Below the pieces are notes generated by a model. That model saw only the letters and a list, made by a program, of their open reading frames with translations, was not told the origin of the DNA and made no database searches. A DNA stretch of 15,618 nucleotides, taken from the NCBI GenBank assembly GCA_004558535.1, contig SFCP01000034.1:1-15618 (forward strand), written 5' to 3'. Origin of the DNA: Bacteroidales bacterium. GTDB taxonomy: Bacteria; Bacteroidota; Bacteroidia; Bacteroidales; Bacteroidaceae. Both the position numbers and the translations under genes were made by a program. Shown in pieces: positions 14,703-15,618 of the stretch (position 1 is the first letter of the stretch; every line of letters starts with the position of its first letter).

Positions 14703-15470
14703 ATGAAGATAGCATTAATAGGTTACGGAAAAATGGGCCATATTATCGAAGAAATTGCCCTAAGCCGTGGCCATGAAATCGTAAGTATCATTGACATTGA
14801 CAATCCCGAGGACTTCCAATCCCCTGCATTCGCTTCGGCCGATGTCGCCATCGAGTTTACAACGCCTACTGCGGCTTTCGGCAATTACCAGAAGGCTTGG
14901 GCCGCCGGCGTCAAGGTGGTAAGCGGTTCTACGGGCTGGCGCGCGGACCACGAAGCCGAGGTGCGCCGTGCCTGCACCGAGGGTGGTCACACCCTCTTCT
15001 GGGCATCCAATTTTTCCTTGGGCGTAGCGATTTTCAGCGAGGTCAACAAATTCCTGGCACGCCTGATGAACCGCTTCCCGCAGTACGACGTGAGCATGGA
15101 GGAGGTCCACCATATCCACAAACTCGACGCGCCGAGCGGCACTGCCATAACCTTGGCCGAGCAGGTCTGCGAGCGTTTGGACCGCAAGGCCACTTGGGGC
15201 AAGGGCCTCGTGACCCGTCCCGACGGCAGCACAGAGGGCAGCCGCGAACTGCCTGCTGATGTACTGCGCATCGACGCCGTACGCCGCGGCGAGGTACCCG
15301 GCATCCACTCGCTCACTTACGACAGTCCCGCCGACCTGATCCAGATTACCCACAGCGCCCACAGCCGCCAGGGATTTGCCCTTGGTGCCGTGCTGGCTGC
15401 CGAGTTTACGGCGCGCCATAGCGGTTTGCTGACCATCGACGACCTGATGCAGGAACTCGTCGGCCAATGA
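14703..15470 (+). CDS. dapB: 4-hydroxy-tetrahydrodipicolinate reductase
   Basis: Cytosolic NAD(P)H-dependent reductase of the lysine/diaminopimelate pathway, turning hydroxytetrahydrodipicolinate into tetrahydrodipicolinate for cell-wall peptidoglycan and lysine. It has 255 residues. The N-terminal Rossmann motif is MKIALIGYGKMGHIIEE. SGSTGW and the SNFSLGVAIF segment line the cofactor and substrate sites. The catalytic signature EEVHHIHKLDAPSGTAITLA carries the His pair, the Lys and the PSGTA loop of DapB. The C-terminal SAHSRQGFALGAVLAAEF is also typical. The ATG at 14703 is chosen because it gives the Rossmann strand at residue 2; an in-frame upstream ATG at 14613 lies before the predicted transcription start. 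Transcription is probably from the consensus promoter in the third 85-bp repeat. Confidence 0.97.
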   Translation: MKIALIGYGKMGHIIEEIALSRGHEIVSIIDIDNPEDFQSPAFASADVAIEFTTPTAAFGNYQKAWAAGVKVVSGSTGWRADHEAEVRRACTEGGHTLFWASNFSLGVAIFSEVNKFLARLMNRFPQYDVSMEEVHHIHKLDAPSGTAITLAEQVCERLDRKATWGKGLVTRPDGSTEGSRELPADVLRIDAVRRGEVPGIHSLTYDSPADLIQITHSAHSRQGFALGAVLAAEFTARHSGLLTIDDLMQELVGQ

Positions 15471-15521
15471 TTGTACACCCCATAGCACGAAAAACGCACT
15501 AAAACCCACATTCGAAACGAT

Positions 15522-15618
15522 ATGAGCACAGAAAAAACGAACGGGAAGCCCGCAGCTTCCCCCGAAGAGGAGATAAAAACCACGCAGCCTGCCGGGGGAG
15601 AAACCCCTCAGGAGACCG
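15522..15618 (+). CDS. 5' end of an ORF continuing past the window, possibly signal peptidase I
   Basis: ATG at 15522, 51 nt after dapB, opens a frame with 32 codons inside the window and no stop. The visible part (MSTEKTNGKPAASPEEEIKT, then a Gly/Pro/Glu-rich stretch) is hydrophilic, low in complexity and not diagnostic. In Bacteroidales I recall lepB following dapB, so a cytoplasmic N-terminal tail of signal peptidase I is a guess from synteny only. Confidence 0.45.
   Translation, partial: MSTEKTNGKPAASPEEEIKTTQPAGGETPQET

Overview
The window looks like chromosomal DNA from a GC-rich member of the Bacteroidales, plausibly Prevotella-like. The evidence is the set of Bacteroidetes-type proteins (a DUF4271 membrane protein, an Omp28-type redox domain, two secreted proteins with type IX-style C-terminal ends, a GyrB of about 650 residues), promoters of the Bacteroidetes form TTTG-N19-21-TAnnTTTG, and A-rich rather than Shine-Dalgarno-like translation starts. 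All convincing genes are on the + strand.

Layout. Bases 1-409 are a non-coding leader. Bases 410-5904 hold two large exported proteins: a 1270-residue multidomain protein (beta-propeller-like repeats, Ig-like domains, a jelly-roll adhesin domain, an Omp28/thioredoxin-like CxxC domain, a sorting-like tail) and a 525-residue Ig-like protein with its own C-terminal signature. A long hairpin separates them. Bases 5905-6571 are non-coding in the main but hold the most interesting part of the window. In order they contain a Bacteroidetes promoter, a close match to the SAM-II riboswitch aptamer, a 55-codon leader ORF that starts at the 3' edge of the aptamer, and a strong intrinsic terminator lying wholly inside that ORF. 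metK (SAM synthetase) follows, so the layout suggests feedback control of SAM synthesis by the enzyme's own product.

Bases 8051-11813 carry a closely packed housekeeping cluster: a LOG-family phosphoribohydrolase, DUF4271, uroporphyrinogen-III synthase (hemD), a hairpin terminator, rnpA, yidD (overlapping rnpA by one base) and a short TatD-family hydrolase whose C-terminal tail seems lost or frameshifted. gyrB (12065-14023) has its own -7 promoter box and a textbook terminator. Bases 14024-14702 are non-coding. They include three tandem 85-bp units, each carrying a promoter-like TTTG-N19-TATCTTT(A/G), ending in front of dapB (dihydrodipicolinate reductase). The window closes with the first 32 codons of an unidentified ORF that by synteny may be signal peptidase I.

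The window is mostly core metabolism and information processing. Its unusual content is regulatory: the metK leader and the tandem dapB promoter repeats. No tRNA, rRNA, CRISPR array or insertion sequence was seen.
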